64,000 nucleotides of DNA from positions 797,337 through 861,336 of the forward strand of contig JANPYM010000008.1 of NCBI GenBank assembly GCA_025890175.1, given 5' to 3'. Shown in pieces: positions 27,075 through 39,591 of this stretch (the first letter of the stretch is position 1; each line of letters opens with the position of its first letter). The DNA is from Ciborinia camelliae. Taxonomy: Eukaryota; Ascomycota; Leotiomycetes; Helotiales; Sclerotiniaceae. The notes below the pieces were generated by a model. The model ran no database searches. It was not told the DNA's origin and saw only the letters and a program-made list of their open reading frames with translations. Made by a program: the position numbers and the translations under genes.

Positions 27075-27448
27075 CTAGTTACATTTAGTACGACGGCCGG
27101 ATTCGAAAATGCTAGCACACTTGTATTTTCCGTTACCCTTACAAGGAGTACCATATGTCTTCTCGTGAGTAACGGGGTCAACAGTATACATCGTGTTATC
27201 TTTACGAACGGCGTCTTTGCAGACAGCATTACAATCGAGGTTGCCGACAACAGAGTTCTATGATATTATATGTGAAATTAGCTTTGCTTTGCTTTGAAGT
27301 TGATGATTAATGTATTTAATATGTTAGGGTTATTTACCTGATAAACACAACAATGCTCGCCATTGTCAAACAGGCATTGACAATAGATGCAAGCTTGCAC
27401 GCTGACAGCGGAAATGAGGAACAGGGCGATGGAGAAGAATTTAACCAT
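27075..27448 (-). CDS. Small secreted cysteine-rich protein
   Basis: Two exons (27338-27448 and 27075-27257, intron 80 nt with donor GTAAAT and acceptor ATAG) encode 97 residues. The first 19 form a clear signal peptide (MVKFFSIALFLISAVSVQA). The mature part has ten cysteines at residues 20, 23, 25, 33, 34, 46, 50, 76, 84 and 96, an even number compatible with five disulfides, and is otherwise hydrophilic. No known family is recognised. Size, signal peptide and cysteine content are those of effector-like or antimicrobial apoplastic proteins of plant-associated fungi, so a role in interaction with a host or with competitors is an inference only. It sits alone between gene debris and 2.5 kb of intergenic DNA, the kind of setting in which fungal effector genes are often found. 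The splice junction falls at codon boundary Q37/N38. Confidence 0.8.
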
Positions 27449-29947
27449 TTTGACGATTTAAATTGAGTGTAGTTGGTGGTTTATGGTTGACAGTTTTGGT
27501 AAAGTGACTCGGAATGGAGGGAATTCGATTAAAGTAAAAGTAATACTGTACTAACATCTATCCCTTTATACCTCAACTTTTCTAACTTATATATACTTTT
27601 TATATCCACTTTTTATAAAATTATCTTATTTGAATAGAAACTCTATTGATTGAATTTGAATTTTTTGATATCTGTATATCAATGCAGGGGCTGGGCAAAA
27701 GGCGGGGTTACCAGGGGTAAACCTATAAGTAGAAATCAGAAAGTTATCATTTTGCTATAGTCTACAAGGTAGAATGAAAACTTTATAAAATGTTAAAGAG
27801 TTGAGACACATCGAATTGAACCTCTATACGAAGATTACAAATCATAAGGATTATCAACAAATAGAATATTGAATATCGAAAATCTAAAGAAGTTTGGTGT
27901 TAATTTCCGATATGTCCATCCCTTTTACTTGTCAGAATAGTACCTAGGTATATAAGGTTAAAAGGCTTATATAATTCAGTAGGGATTATCTTCACTTTAA
28001 ATACTGTCTAGAACGATTAGGTACATGATTTACCTATATTATCTGATAATTATAATTTATTAATATAGCTATGGATAACCTTAACTTTAAACAACTATGC
28101 CACAGATAACCCGTACCTATAGGTTTTATATGGTAATCGCTCTATAAAGGTTTACTTCACTCGCAAGGATTATATTGTATGGGCAGAATGATTCGGTTGG
28201 TGACAGAATGAAAGCGGTGTAACATAACTTTGGGCATATACCTCCTCACAATATCATTCGAGGTAGGGTGATCACTTGCAGAGGTCAAATACCTCGGTGG
28301 GAGGATTCTGGTTGTAGGTTTGGAAGGGTTGATTTATTATTAACCTTGGAAGTGAACGATCCTGAGGCTATATAGACCATATAGCCATATTGATCCCTAA
28401 CTCGTAACAACGGACCACTGCTTCGCCAAAATTATGAATCAACCATTGGGTGCCCCGGCTTCTATACTTTCCTAAAACTAATCACCATACTTCCCCCAAT
28501 CTACCATGGAATCCTCGGAAAGCTCTATATCACGCCACAAAACACTACAGTATCACCTCGAATGCTCCATTGCTGGGCCTTGAGTGAATGTAGAGTATCC
28601 GGATTGTAGTCATAGGGATTACCTTCCTTATCTCCTTTGGCCTCTTCTCCCCACGCTCTGAATCTATAGTAGCCATGTGAATCCCAACTAATCCCTCATA
28701 GCAGCACCCTCTTAGCCCCGCAGATACCTTCTCTTTCCCCCATTAATCATCATCCACATCCACATCCACATCCCCTCAAATATCCACCCATCGCACTCGT
28801 CACAAAACACAACTCATTGAACGCATAATCCAACGAATCCCCTCATTCCCTCCTGCGATGCTCCCAAAAGATATGTCTGTCTCCATGGGCATTATTTCCC
28901 GCCGGTCACATGTGTCTTGAGTAGATACGGTCTAAGGGGCCATTTGCCCACGATATCGTGCTTCTGTGAGAAAGGGAGTTGAGTTGATGGTTGGATGCTA
29001 AGCTAGACTGAGAATGGGGTAGGAATGGAGGATTACGGAAGACGATTCCGATCTGAGTACTCGAACAGAGTGTACTGAGTAGCAGTAAGAACGCTACTAA
29101 TATTCGAATTGGTACTAGGTATAGAACAAAGACGTCTTGGACGAGTAAATGGAAATAAAATAATCCAATAGTTGGAAAATGAGATCATGACTTGATGCTC
29201 GAAAGTGTATGGAAATATATATCCATGAAAAAGGTTTGGATAAATACCAACCTAGAGTTGAATAAATAGGACCCGGAGTATTGAATGATATTAGATGGAT
29301 AGATAGAGGGGATTGGGTGGATATGATCAGATAAATAGTAGGTATGGAATGAATAGAACTGAACGGATAGGAGTCGATGAATGATATTAGAGGGATATCC
29401 AAATGTGATTCATAGGTAATTATAATGAAAGCCGAACACTTGGGATAATATTGAATAATAACGGTGTTCAATGATCGAAACGATAACTGATATCAAGTAG
29501 GGAATCAGAGCTGAATATTTGAGATAGGTAGTATTGAGCAATAAGGGATATATATATTCCCTACCTAGGTAGGTAACATCTTGAAAATTCATCCCTCAAA
29601 GTTCGAGATACCTACCTAGGTAGTATCAAGCAAAAGGATATTATGAATCAAGATGAATATTTGATTTCCCACGTGTGAAAGACCATTTCAATTCACGGCA
29701 CGTGAGACTCACATATCGCAGCAATGTTAGTCAAGTCATAACTGCAGTCAGTGACTCTTACGCCAACCATCCACATGAATCTTGTCATCAACACTTCATT
29801 AAAAGCACCCACCCATCATTTATACAATCCTCCAGCTCCACCACAAAAACAAAGAACAAACGAGAAACATCCACACAACCCGAGAACGCTCAATAATCAT
29901 CTACCCATACATTTACAACTATACTCGATATTCTCGACAACGAAGCG
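27449..29947. other. 2.5 kb intergenic stretch
   Basis: No gene was recognised. The stretch has runs of AT-rich sequence, scattered CCTACCTAGGTAGG-like words (around 27945, 29565 and 29610) and low-complexity tracts rich in ATAGAT/GGATAT between about 29220 and 29400, which create meaningless long frames on the minus strand. It contains the upstream regions of the secreted-protein gene (left) and the BTB gene (right). Confidence 0.5.
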
Positions 29948-30783
29948 ATGAGGTCTGGAAGAGAAAGTGACAGAGTGCGTGTGACGCGGGGCAGTTCAGA
30001 CACAGGGAGGGTGCCTAAGTACGTTTTTGTGGTTCACAGGTTTGAAGTTAGATGCTGACGATGAATAATATAGACCGAAGGAAACCGGGTATTTCTATAT
30101 CAGTGTTGACAGAGAGAATAAGAAAATGTACTACGATATCCCCATGGAATATATTTATCTCTCACCATACTGTAAGCGCATCCTTTTTCTAGAGATATAC
30201 AGGCCGTATACTGACCATTTGGCGACTGGCAGTGGCAGATCTCAGCAAGAAGGGAAATTATGTCTGTTTTCCCGATGTCGCATGGGAAACCTTCCGCTAT
30301 TTCTCCTGGTATTTCGACCGAGAGATCGACAACAAACGTAATGGATTGCCAGATGATCATGTTTACGACCTCAATACCAAATGGGAAGGGGCACCACAAT
30401 ACCTCTCAGACTATCCCCATGTCTGGTACCTCGCTGAATCTTTCCAAATACCCAAACTTCAGGGTATCGTTCACGAGCAACTAAAGATTAGCCTTCAAAA
30501 GGCTCAATTTGTGGATCGTCATCTGCGCAATGAGTTCATCAACACTTGTGAGACTATTTATGGGACGCGGAAAGACGATGAGGATGATTTACGGAAGCTC
30601 TTGGAGGAGTTTATGGCAACCAAGTGTGACATCGAAAGGATTCGTGACCTTGGAATGAGATTACCTCGAAAATTGCTGGTCAACATCATAGTGAGGATGT
30701 GTAACACAAGAGCCAATAACGATCATGGCCTCGAATCATGCAGCCAAGACGACTGTGAGGATGTTTTTGTGGACTGCGAGTAG
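29948..30783 (+). CDS. BTB/POZ-domain protein
   Basis: Exons 29948-30018, 30074-30171 and 30233-30783 (introns of 55 and 61 nt, donors GTACGT and GTAAGC, branch words CTGAC) give 239 residues. The spliced protein has a fungal-type BTB core: YFYISVDRENKKMYYDIP, then the helix-strand CFPDVAWETFRYFSWYF, and the later VWYLAESFQIPKLQGIVHE helix typical of BTB C-terminal parts. An acidic, cysteine-containing tail follows (ESCSQDDCEDVF). BTB domains mediate dimerisation and recruitment to cullin-3 ligases; no second domain is visible, so the role is unknown. The first exon is low in conservation clues and its start is the least certain part. Both introns were needed to restore the domain, which supports the model. 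Confidence 0.7.
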
Positions 30784-31256
30784 CATCATTACTGTACATT
30801 AGCATATTTATTTTCTGGGGCTCATAACATATAGCTTCCCAGATCCAATAAACGCGAGTTTGAAGAATCTCCGAGTCAGAATGCCGTGAAGCACGAGTAA
30901 GGCCATACCTTTTAGTAGAGGGTCACTGGAATGTGAATCATGACAGAATCCAAACTATTCTCAAAATTCATAAACTTACCGAGGACTCACGACGTTCCTG
31001 GAGGTTGCAGTTGCGGTTGCAGCTCGAGGGGAAACCGGTATACAACCTGCATTTAAATCGTGCATCCATTGTAGTTGGTATCCATACCATTCATCCTTCT
31101 AAACCTATGTTCAACAATCATAAAAATACACACTTTGAATAGTGTCAAAGTGTTCTTCTGCGAGGAGGGATGTCTCCCCTATCCTCAGCCGGGATACCGT
31201 TAGTTCCACTATGCCCACCCAAACCATACCCATTCATTCTTCTTTCACAAGCTTAT
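30784..31256. other. Convergent intergenic stretch
   Basis: It lies between the 3' ends of the BTB gene (plus) and the RING-CH gene (minus). The short plus-strand frames at 30933-31142 and from 31142 are not supported as genes; the latter runs into the opposite strand of the RING-CH gene. Confidence 0.5.
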
Positions 31257-32808
31257 TCACGCAGCCTTGTTCTCCCCTCTGCCCCCAAAATCCAAAACTT
31301 TCTTCTTCCCAAAGTCCCTCGCTTTCTTCCACTTACAATAAAGCACAACCATGTCCTTCAACACCACAAATAAACATCCTCCCACTACACTTCTGGCCCA
31401 TTTATGTTGTAATAATCCTGGCTTTCCACCTCTAGCTCTCATCCATAAGGATGGTAGTACGTATTTGAGTGAACTGCCCATTATTCCCGATATGGCTGGA
31501 AACAATACTGCACCCATGAACTGGAATGACAAGCTGTGTGTACCAACATTTCGATGGACTCCCCAATCGTTTTCGTTTTCGTCTTCTCGATTCCTATCTC
31601 GGTTTGGGTTTTGATCACCTCCTGGCGCTTGTGGGATATCTCGTGGAATCAAATTTCCGTCTTCGTCCACCCCTTCATCAATAAATTCCACTTCAAAGTC
31701 CAAGAAGCCCCCAGCTCCTTCTGCTATGCGCTGTTCTTGAGCAATTTGTTCTGCAGTTTCGCCTTCTCGCGGTTTGCGCTGAGCAGCCAAATCCCATTTC
31801 TTCTCTAAGTCATAGAACATGTGGCGATATAAGGTATTATATGCCAATCTGACATAGGGAAGAAGTGCAAATGTGCGACCTGGGGATGGTGGCCAGGACG
31901 TGATAAGTTTGTTGTCGGGACTCAAGAGAAAATACTATGGCTCAAGTTAGCAAGCGGCCAATGGCGATACAAGGTTTACTTACGGTGACAGGTACTATAG
32001 TAAATAGAGAATCTGCAATCTTTGTTCGTGATAATATGAGTGTTGGTGCAATTAATGGTAGTCCTATCGCTGTTCTCCAACTTGGTACCGCCATGAACCC
32101 ACCTCCGAGGAATGGGAATAAATATTTTGTCAAGATCTGATTGATGGGCAATTGTATGTAATCTCCAAGAACACGGCGGTCTAAGAAATCGTCATAGTTT
32201 CTTAGTATCATCCCTCGAGCTTCATCCGCCCCAAATACCAGTGCCAGGCTGTTGACCCCAAATAGGAGAGACCCGGAATAGACGCAACCGAATAATGCAC
32301 CGGCTGCTGTTGGAAGCACCAAATTCCTCGCCATACGTTGTAGTTTGTCGACTGTCATGACCAGATAATCTTTAGGTTGATCAATTTGAAGTTGGTATTT
32401 GCAGACTGGGCAGACGACTTTAGGTGCTATTTCCTTGTCTGCGGATACTGCAATCCATTCCATCAAACACGAATCGTGGGCTCGCAGAGAGCAAGGACAT
32501 GGGGATCGCCATGGTGAAGTTTGGGGTCCATCATCTGTATCATCCATTTGGCATATCCAGCACCTTTGTCTATCGCCATGCCAAGGTGGTACTATATCTT
32601 GTTGTGCTTCATCAGACTGGGTTGGGTTGTCGGATTGAGGTTGATTGAGAACATGAGATACATTTGGCTCTTCGAGATTAGGCGGCGTAGTCTCTAGAGA
32701 ATTCTTGGGGTTTATTGGGGCCGACAGAGATTCCTGGCTCGACTGCTCAGGACGTACTGGTTCATTTCTATCTCCTCGCACTTTTGAAGGAGCTGTATAT
32801 CGTTCCAT
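31257..32808 (-). CDS. RING-CH (MARCH-type) membrane E3 ubiquitin ligase
   Basis: Exons 31984-32808 and 31257-31934 (intron 49 nt, donor GTAAGT, acceptor ATAG) encode 500 residues. After a disordered Pro/Ser/Gln-rich N-terminus there is a C4HC3 RING-CH domain: Cys83, Cys86, Cys104, Cys106, His111, Cys114, Cys133 and Cys136, with CWICQ and CPVCKYQL as end motifs. Several hydrophobic segments follow (for example LPTAAGALFGCVYSGSLLFG and FLGGGFMAVPSWRTAIGLPL), so the protein is probably a multi-pass membrane ligase like MARCH5 or other fungal RING-CH proteins. An acidic/Asn-Arg-rich loop lies in the second half before a last hydrophobic region. It probably ubiquitinates membrane proteins of the ER or mitochondria; the substrate is not known. 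It is divergent from the glycosyltransferase at 34255. Confidence 0.85.
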
Positions 32809-34254
32809 TTTTGGAATCCAGGGTAATCGCTAATCGCAGGGAATAAGAAAGAAGACGGGTATTAGATGGACTGATAATTCTTAAAAAACATTAAACATGA
32901 ATGCGAATTTTGAGGTAGAGGTTTTTGTGATATAAGGAAACAGCCTTCTTGCATGAAGCGATGGTTCACGAAATGCCGCCTCGGTTTGTTAACAACGCCA
33001 CATTATCACCAGCCACAGTTAATAATTCAGCCTTGTCATTTACTACGGCTTTCTACCAGAACCGTTGAAAGGATTCAATGCTGTCTCAAATTGAAAGTGG
33101 GTACTCACCTAGGTAGTACCTACCTTTTTCCCTTGTTTCACTCGCACTCATACTCACACTCTTTCTTTCGTTCTTCTTATTAGACATCAAAAAAATAATC
33201 ATTAGCTCGTCTTTTGCTGTCTCCCCCCTTTATTACCCGGTTCCCTCTGCGTATCGCTATCGCCAAGACTTTTAATTACCTACCTAGGTAGGCACTGGGA
33301 GGTATCCCTTTCGCCTTCCAAGTTTCCCCTGCCAAACAAGGTTTCCTTAGTAGGTGGTAGGTACTAGTTTTGGATGATCTTTATATGTAGGTAGACGGCG
33401 TGAAAGCCAGAACTTTGATTTGTTCATATCAAAAACATTGCATCGTGTCACTCACTGTACTGGTACATATTCATACGGCTGGTATTTCCGAGGAATCCCG
33501 AGTTATCCGTATAATGGAGACAATGGCACGATTATACAGAGATAACTAGGATAACTAGTAGCTGCTAGATTATTGTTATCTCAAAAGTACCTACCTTACT
33601 ACATCTACCTTACAACCTATTAGGTAGCCAAAAGTAAAAGTAGCAGATCAAGATGTAATTCCTATAACGGTAATTCCTCTTGCTTTTATCTAGATATTGG
33701 CAGGTAGACCTCCTATGCCTACCTAGGTACCTATTAAGTAGAGGATTTTCCCTAACTAGGTACCCATAGTAGGTAGATACATGGTTATGGATTGTATTAC
33801 CTGAATCGCTCGTCTAGCCATATAGTCAGTACAAGTACCTAGGTATTTATTAGTAGATAGAGGTACCTATAGGTACATGGCTATGGATTGTGTTACTTGA
33901 GTCGCTCGTCTAGCCATATACCTAGTCAGTACAGTACCTACCTAGATACCTAGTAGATAGAGTGTTTTCTCCAACTTCTACAGGTACATGGCTATGTAGC
34001 AGCTATTCCAAGTTCTTACATTCATTACTCACGATGGCGGCGACCTAACACTTCCATTTTTTGGCCCTACCTCCAAGTTTGTTATCGCAAACCTTATCTA
34101 CCCACTCCACTACCTTACCTACAGGTAGTATATTAAAGTTGCAAAATCTCCTACCGAACTTGTAAATTTAACTTTTGGCTCTCATTAACTTTCGTCCCAT
34201 CCTCATTCCATCACATTGATCACCCAAAATTGGGGTTTTAAATTGCTTCTCGCA
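32809..34254. other. Divergent intergenic region with a repeated block
   Basis: This 1.4 kb region separates divergent genes (RING-CH minus, glycosyltransferase plus) and so must hold both promoters. It is rich in CCTACCTAGGTAGG-like words. A tandemly repeated block at about 33720-33995 is listed separately. No gene was found. Confidence 0.6.
33720..33995. repeat. Imperfect tandem repeat, about 2.5 copies of about 110 bp
   Basis: Copies begin near 33720, 33838 and 33946. Each opens with an ACCTAGGTA-like word and a TAGTAGATAGAG-like word. A run starting TACATGGYTATGGATTG (33778 and 33874) and the identical CGCTCGTCTAGCCATATA come later in the first two copies. The third copy is cut after TACATGGCTATG near 33985-33997. 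Confidence 0.75.
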
Positions 34255-35877
34255 ATGAAATCTATAAGGCCCCTCTTTCTGGCTGTGTCCTCCATCATTG
34301 TTATTGCGACAATATTGGTTGTCCGACATTGGAATTATGGTTCATTCCATGCGGTACCATATCTTGGATCACCAGCAACACTTAAAAATGCCTTTGGTTA
34401 TCAACAGATAGAAGCGGATGACGGGCTATTCGAGCAAGATTGGATGGAGGAAATCGAATTGACGCACAACTGTCATGTTACAGATAGTTTTGCGTGGCTG
34501 GACAAGTACAACCTATCATACCCTTTAAAGGTTGCCCACCGAGATATAATCGCAAAACCTAATCATGGAGCAAGACCGTCAATTACCACGATGCAGGAGT
34601 CCTTATTCGATAGACAGGTAACGATCCAACGCGAAGAGCTCTCGGACAATAGAGTTGTCGATCATTGCTCTCCCCTCACTCTGGAAGTACCTTATCCTCC
34701 AACTCATAAAATCGACGCCTCGCACATAATATTTGGTTTGCAGACCACGATTGAACGTCTTCGCGATACGAAACCGCATTTAGCACGATGGTTGCCCAAC
34801 ACTGGAGCTCGTTTATACGCAATAGTCAAAGAAAGTGAAGAAATCCCGGCATCCAAATCTGACATGGCTCAACTTCAGAAGGAGTATCGTAAAGCAGGTA
34901 TGGATGTTACAATAATACCACCCGTCGAGGAAGAAGATTTCTTCAACCAACGATATTTCTCACTGATAAATATAATGTATGCGGCTCGCAATAAGAATAC
35001 AAAGTGGACTGTTCTTTTGGATGACGATACATTCTTCCCTTCCTTTCGTGCTCTACTCGACGAACTTGCTCTTCACGACCACACCAAACCTCAATATATT
35101 GGCGGATTGTCCGAGGATTGGGAAGCTGTGAGAACGTACGGACAAATGGCATTTGGAGGAGCTGGAATCTTTCTTTCCACGCCATTGGCTCAAATAATCC
35201 ATGATAACAATGATGAGTGCAAAAATAATATGCGATTCACCTCGGGAGATACACTGGTGATGGACTGCATATATTTACACTCATCCGCCAAACTTAAGCC
35301 AATAGAGGGACTCTCGCAAATCGATCTCATTGGAGACCATGCCGGATTCTATGAAAATGGCAGAAGAATATTATCTTTACATCATTGGAAAGCAGGCTCC
35401 ATGACTAAGTACCCCTACGAGATGGACAAAATGCACTTAGTATCGGACGTGTGTGACGAATGTTTTCTACAACGTTGGCAATTCAAAAACGATGTTGTCC
35501 TTACCAACGGGTTCAGCATCGCGAAATATCCCGATGGGTCATTAGAGCGAGGAGCTAGGCGCCAATTAAATAATAATCTCACACTGGCAATTGGACATGA
35601 TGTGGGTGTCGATTTGAGAAAAACAGAGGCGACTTGGGATAACAAAAATATGGATGTTCTGCACAGTCTAGCACCAACACGACCAGCATTGAACGAGGAA
35701 CAGAAAAAAAGCTGGATGTTTTTGGATAGCTTTTTGGTTGAGAATGGTTATGTTGTTCGACAGGTGTATCTGAGAAGGGGAATTGAGGGAGAGGGAGATA
35801 TGAGGAAGGAGAGCGATGAAGTGTTGATTTTGAATTGGAGACAAAGCCGAAAAGCATTCTCGGGAAGGAGAAAATGA
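34255..35877 (+). CDS. Type II membrane glycosyltransferase, GT31/fringe-like (DUF604 type)
   Basis: A single-exon gene of 540 residues. The ATG at 34255 (MKSIRPLFLAVSS) gives a short cytoplasmic tail and a signal anchor (FLAVSSIIVIATILVV), the layout of a Golgi type II transferase. The catalytic region has WTVLLDDDTFFPS with the DxD metal site at about 255-258, then GGLSEDW, FGGAGIFLS and the DHAGFYE segment, as in fungal fringe-like GT31 proteins that transfer hexoses from UDP-sugars. Donor and acceptor cannot be told from the sequence. The frame is open 39 nt upstream but without an ATG. No introns are needed. It is divergent from the RING-CH gene across 1.4 kb. Confidence 0.82.
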   Translation: MKSIRPLFLAVSSIIVIATILVVRHWNYGSFHAVPYLGSPATLKNAFGYQQIEADDGLFEQDWMEEIELTHNCHVTDSFAWLDKYNLSYPLKVAHRDIIAKPNHGARPSITTMQESLFDRQVTIQREELSDNRVVDHCSPLTLEVPYPPTHKIDASHIIFGLQTTIERLRDTKPHLARWLPNTGARLYAIVKESEEIPASKSDMAQLQKEYRKAGMDVTIIPPVEEEDFFNQRYFSLINIMYAARNKNTKWTVLLDDDTFFPSFRALLDELALHDHTKPQYIGGLSEDWEAVRTYGQMAFGGAGIFLSTPLAQIIHDNNDECKNNMRFTSGDTLVMDCIYLHSSAKLKPIEGLSQIDLIGDHAGFYENGRRILSLHHWKAGSMTKYPYEMDKMHLVSDVCDECFLQRWQFKNDVVLTNGFSIAKYPDGSLERGARRQLNNNLTLAIGHDVGVDLRKTEATWDNKNMDVLHSLAPTRPALNEEQKKSWMFLDSFLVENGYVVRQVYLRRGIEGEGDMRKESDEVLILNWRQSRKAFSGRRK

Positions 35878-36639
35878 AAAGAGGGATTAATTTGGCTAAG
35901 AGAAAGAGGAGTTGGAGTTTCCTTTTTCTTGGTTGTTATATACCCTCCAGCAGTTCGGGTATAAAATAGGCGTGGATAGGCGTTTAGGATGACGGCAGCT
36001 GGCGAATAAATGGCATGGTACACATAGCACGGTATGGTTGGAACTCCAGGTGGAAGGATGGACAGGATATTGGCGTCACAGCGATGATGAAACAGGATAT
36101 GATAATGTATATATTTTTGTCTATATGGGTATAGCAGATTAGAAAGGAGTTCAGGATATGTGTTGGATGCCAGGATAACAAGAGTTTGGAACTCATAAAG
36201 TATCAATCATATATATGGCTCGACATATATAGATAAATATGAATATATTACCGCATAACTGGGCCGTCCTTCTGAGAAAGAATTTTCAAAATCCTATCTA
36301 GGAATCCTATCCAGGAATCCCTAATCAACCATTCGGAAAAATATGTTTGTTCACCTTACCTACCTACCTACCTACCTACCTACCTACCTACCTACCTACC
36401 TACCTACCTACCTACCTACCTACCTACCTACCTACCTACCTAGCTAGCTAGGTATATGCCACAACCATCCGAACCTGACGAGTTGTCCAAATCAAAATTC
36501 CTATTCTGCTTTTTTGAATACTAGGAACTCCATGGCTTGGCTAGCAAAGTGATTATCTTCAAATAGGTATATTGAAAGTGGACTAGCTTTAATATGATAA
36601 CCTACAATTCCCAACTATTCAAATCCACCACCACTTCCA
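35878..36639. other. Convergent intergenic stretch with a microsatellite
   Basis: It lies between the 3' end of the glycosyltransferase and the 3' end of the ABCG transporter. The TACC microsatellite inside it is listed separately. No gene was seen. Confidence 0.6.
36357..36440. repeat. (TACC)n microsatellite, about 21 copies
   Basis: An uninterrupted TACC tetranucleotide run of about 84 bp, ending in TAGCTAGCTAGG. The same TACC/GGTA word occurs scattered across the window, here expanded to a perfect array. Confidence 0.95.
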
Positions 36640-39591
36640 TCATACTTGCATATTTCGATTAGTATAAATCAGACCGATGAAAGCTAATAGCCGATATAAC
36701 GTTCCAATGACAAGAAGCATGCTATGGATTGTTAGCACCCAGTCTGAGAGTTTAAAGGGAAAAAAGCCGTATTAACCTACATCATATCGAGCCCCAATTG
36801 ATTAATTGTATATCCCGTCCACCTCGCCGCGGAATCAACATCATAGAGATACCTCAAAGGGAAAGTATGGGCATGAAAATAAGCTTCTGAAAGCCAAGTC
36901 TTAAGAGTCGGGTCTTGAGGTTAGTAGGTAAGTAGGTAAGATTTTAAAGTGAACGAAGGAAGTGAATAGAATATTTACACACCCCAGGACAAAATCTCCA
37001 CAGCCATTCGAGATGCCATAATTTAATGGTGGATAGAGGAGGGCCATAGCCTCCGAATACCCCAATGATTAAACTCACTATCATGGCCACGAGGGGTCCA
37101 TTTTCTCGACGTGTAATTACGGATACGCAACATGCTAGGCCGTAGATACCTACCTACTTGGTCAGTTATTTGGTATACGATACTAGGCTCGAAGAAATCC
37201 ATACAGTAGAAGTAGAGTGTATTGACAGCTAACAGGGTGCTGAATGGCATCCGAGGGGTGGCTAGAATGCTGTAAAATGATGTGAAATGGAGAGCGGATA
37301 GTGTGAGCCTAAATAAAGTCGATAGGGTTTTGCCTACGAAATATGCGGAGCGACTATGCCCCGAACTTGCTTCACGCCAATAGACGGATTCTGATATGAC
37401 TTAGTAAGGATGGTCTATTAGAAGAATGGGATCCTTACTTTCTTCACCGAATGTTTTGACGCCTGGTGCAGCAGCCGCAAGTCCTTTATCAGTTAGTATT
37501 CCATTGCTCGATATCAGGTGTGAAAACTGGAGGTCGATATTCAAGAGAGTGTTAAAGAATGAAAGAGATTAGATTGGGAGATATAGTAACACATTAATCA
37601 CTAATGCAGCACAAAAACATACCAATAGCCAAACAAGAGAGTAAACCAAGTTGAGGGACCAACATATAGTCGGTAGCGCTTGAAAGGAGTTGGAATGGAG
37701 GGTGAAATATGCCTTGAAACAGTAACCCATCAATTCTGTAGACAGAAAGACCTATTAGAAGCCCGGCAATCGCGCCAACAGCAATTTCCAGGAAGAATCC
37801 CGTCAATTGTCTTGTCTGCTGTCTGACTGATCGACCGAAACAATAATACATTTGACGAACCCATGGAGCACCTCTGGCAGCAGCCGAGCTAGAAAGCATA
37901 CCCAAAACAACCAATCGTTCTTGAGTGCTCTGGCGGCCAAACTGTATGGTACGACTTCGTTGAAGATTCCATCTATTGACCAGTCGAGATATAGTCATGT
38001 CCGATCTTTTGAAGCCAGGTTTGGCATATCTTTCACCTTGTCCAGAGATAATATCCATCAATATATCTGCGGGATTACATTGATTAGACATGGAAAATCC
38101 TGCCTTTTCAAAGTATTCAATTGCATCTGCTGCTTTCGCAAAGTATATCTCTTGCCCATTAGCAAGTAGTAAAAGCCGATCCAAGGACTGAAAGATTTCC
38201 AGACGAGGTTGGTGCAGAATACATATAATAGTAATACCAAGCCTACATAAAGCTTTAAGTAAACCGATGATAGACAAAGCTGAAGTGGCGTCCAGTCCAG
38301 AGGTAGGTTCGTCGAGAATAAGGGCTAACGGGGCTGCGGCAAGCTCGATTCCAATACTTACACGTTTCCGCTGGCCCCCTGATATTACAGGCTTGACCGC
38401 GTCACCGACAAGACTGTTCTGAATATGACTGAGACCAAGACAGGAGAGAAGATCGTCAATATGCCTTTCAATCTCACTATCGGTCCATGATTGAGGTAGG
38501 CGTATCCTTGCTGAATGAAGAATATTCTCCCGTACCGTAAGTTCTGGTAATACAACATCATCTTGCGGGACGTAACCGATTACTTTCCTAAAACTAACCT
38601 GATCAGTGTTGCAGTACACAGTACATGAAATACACGTACTCGGACATATTCCTGGCATCACCATTCACATAAGTCGTCCCCGAGCTATTCTTTAGTTTCC
38701 CCATCAACAAACGAACAAAGGTGGCTGAAGAGATCAGTATTGGGCACCTCAAAATTTCTCAAAAAAAAACTTACATTTCCCAGCCCCGGAAGGACCCATC
38801 ACAGCCAACATTGAGCCTGGTTCTACTTTCCCAGATACGCCCTGCAGTATGACTTTTCCGCTTTTGAGACGTAATCCTAAATAATCAAAGCCAATCTCGA
38901 AACGTAATGCACTCGTTCCAAGACATCGTTTGAGGGATGCAATGAAATTTTGGATACTTGTATGGTGGGGCTCGAAATCAACATTGATAGTTCTTTCCTC
39001 CATTTCGTCCAGCTGTTCATATATGGTATTCCCCATCATCATACCCAATTTCTCCGAACTGGCGAGTGTCAAACCTTCCCTAACATATCTGCGATGGCTT
39101 TTTGGGACAAATAATCCACGCACAATGATAGCAACTAGAGAAACATCGATGATTATCAAAAGAAAAATGCCAAGAAAGGGAAATTGTCGTGCACTCCCGG
39201 ACCGGCATGACGAGATCACGTCGCAGCGAATAGGTTTGAAAGAACCCAGGGGACAGTAGTAACCCGAAGGACATGGAATCTGCTCCCGACCTCCAGGAGG
39301 ACAGTAATATCTTGATTTGCATATCATTGGGACATAGGGACCTTGACTTTGCTGACAAGTATTCCATAGTGTCTCCAGACGTGTAATCTCGCACTCTGGC
39401 GTTGGAGGACAATACTGAGGTGGAATTTGATGAGTATTGTTTGGACCTGTATATACAAGTTAGAAAAGTGAAACCCCCCATATACACCGAGACTTACAGA
39501 AAAAACCAAGATTACAGGAATTGATTTTGCTTAAAGCTATAGGAATAGCTCCAGTAAGACATGTATTATTTTTAACCAACTGGGAAGCCAT
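36640..39591 (-). CDS. ABCG-type transporter with cysteine-rich N-terminus (Adp1-like)
   Basis: A multi-exon half-transporter. Order: Cys-rich lumenal part (CNLGFFC, YYCPPGGREQIPCPSGYYC), a membrane segment (FLGIFLLIIIDVSLVAIIV), an NBD with Walker A GPSGAGKST (assembled over an intron), VIGYVPQDD, signature ISGGQRKRVSIG, Walker B LALILDEPTSGLD and ILHQPR, then ABC2 membrane segments. Exons after the NBD are recoverable with good splice sites: LAAAAPGVKTFGEE, SVYWREASSGHSRSAYF, GVFGGYGPPLST, CPGTWLSEAYF and the end YRLLAFIGLIYTNRNMQV at 36640. About eight introns are needed. The first supported ATG is at 39591, but family-like sequence continues upstream with lesions (see findings), so the true N-terminus may be longer or broken. 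Layout resembles yeast Adp1 and plant ABCG24/28; substrate unknown. Confidence 0.78.

Noticed and set aside
29115..29592. Minus-strand ORFs rich in Ile, Ser, Tyr and Pro
   Set aside because: They come from ATAGAT/GGATAT low-complexity sequence and have no signal peptide or domain.
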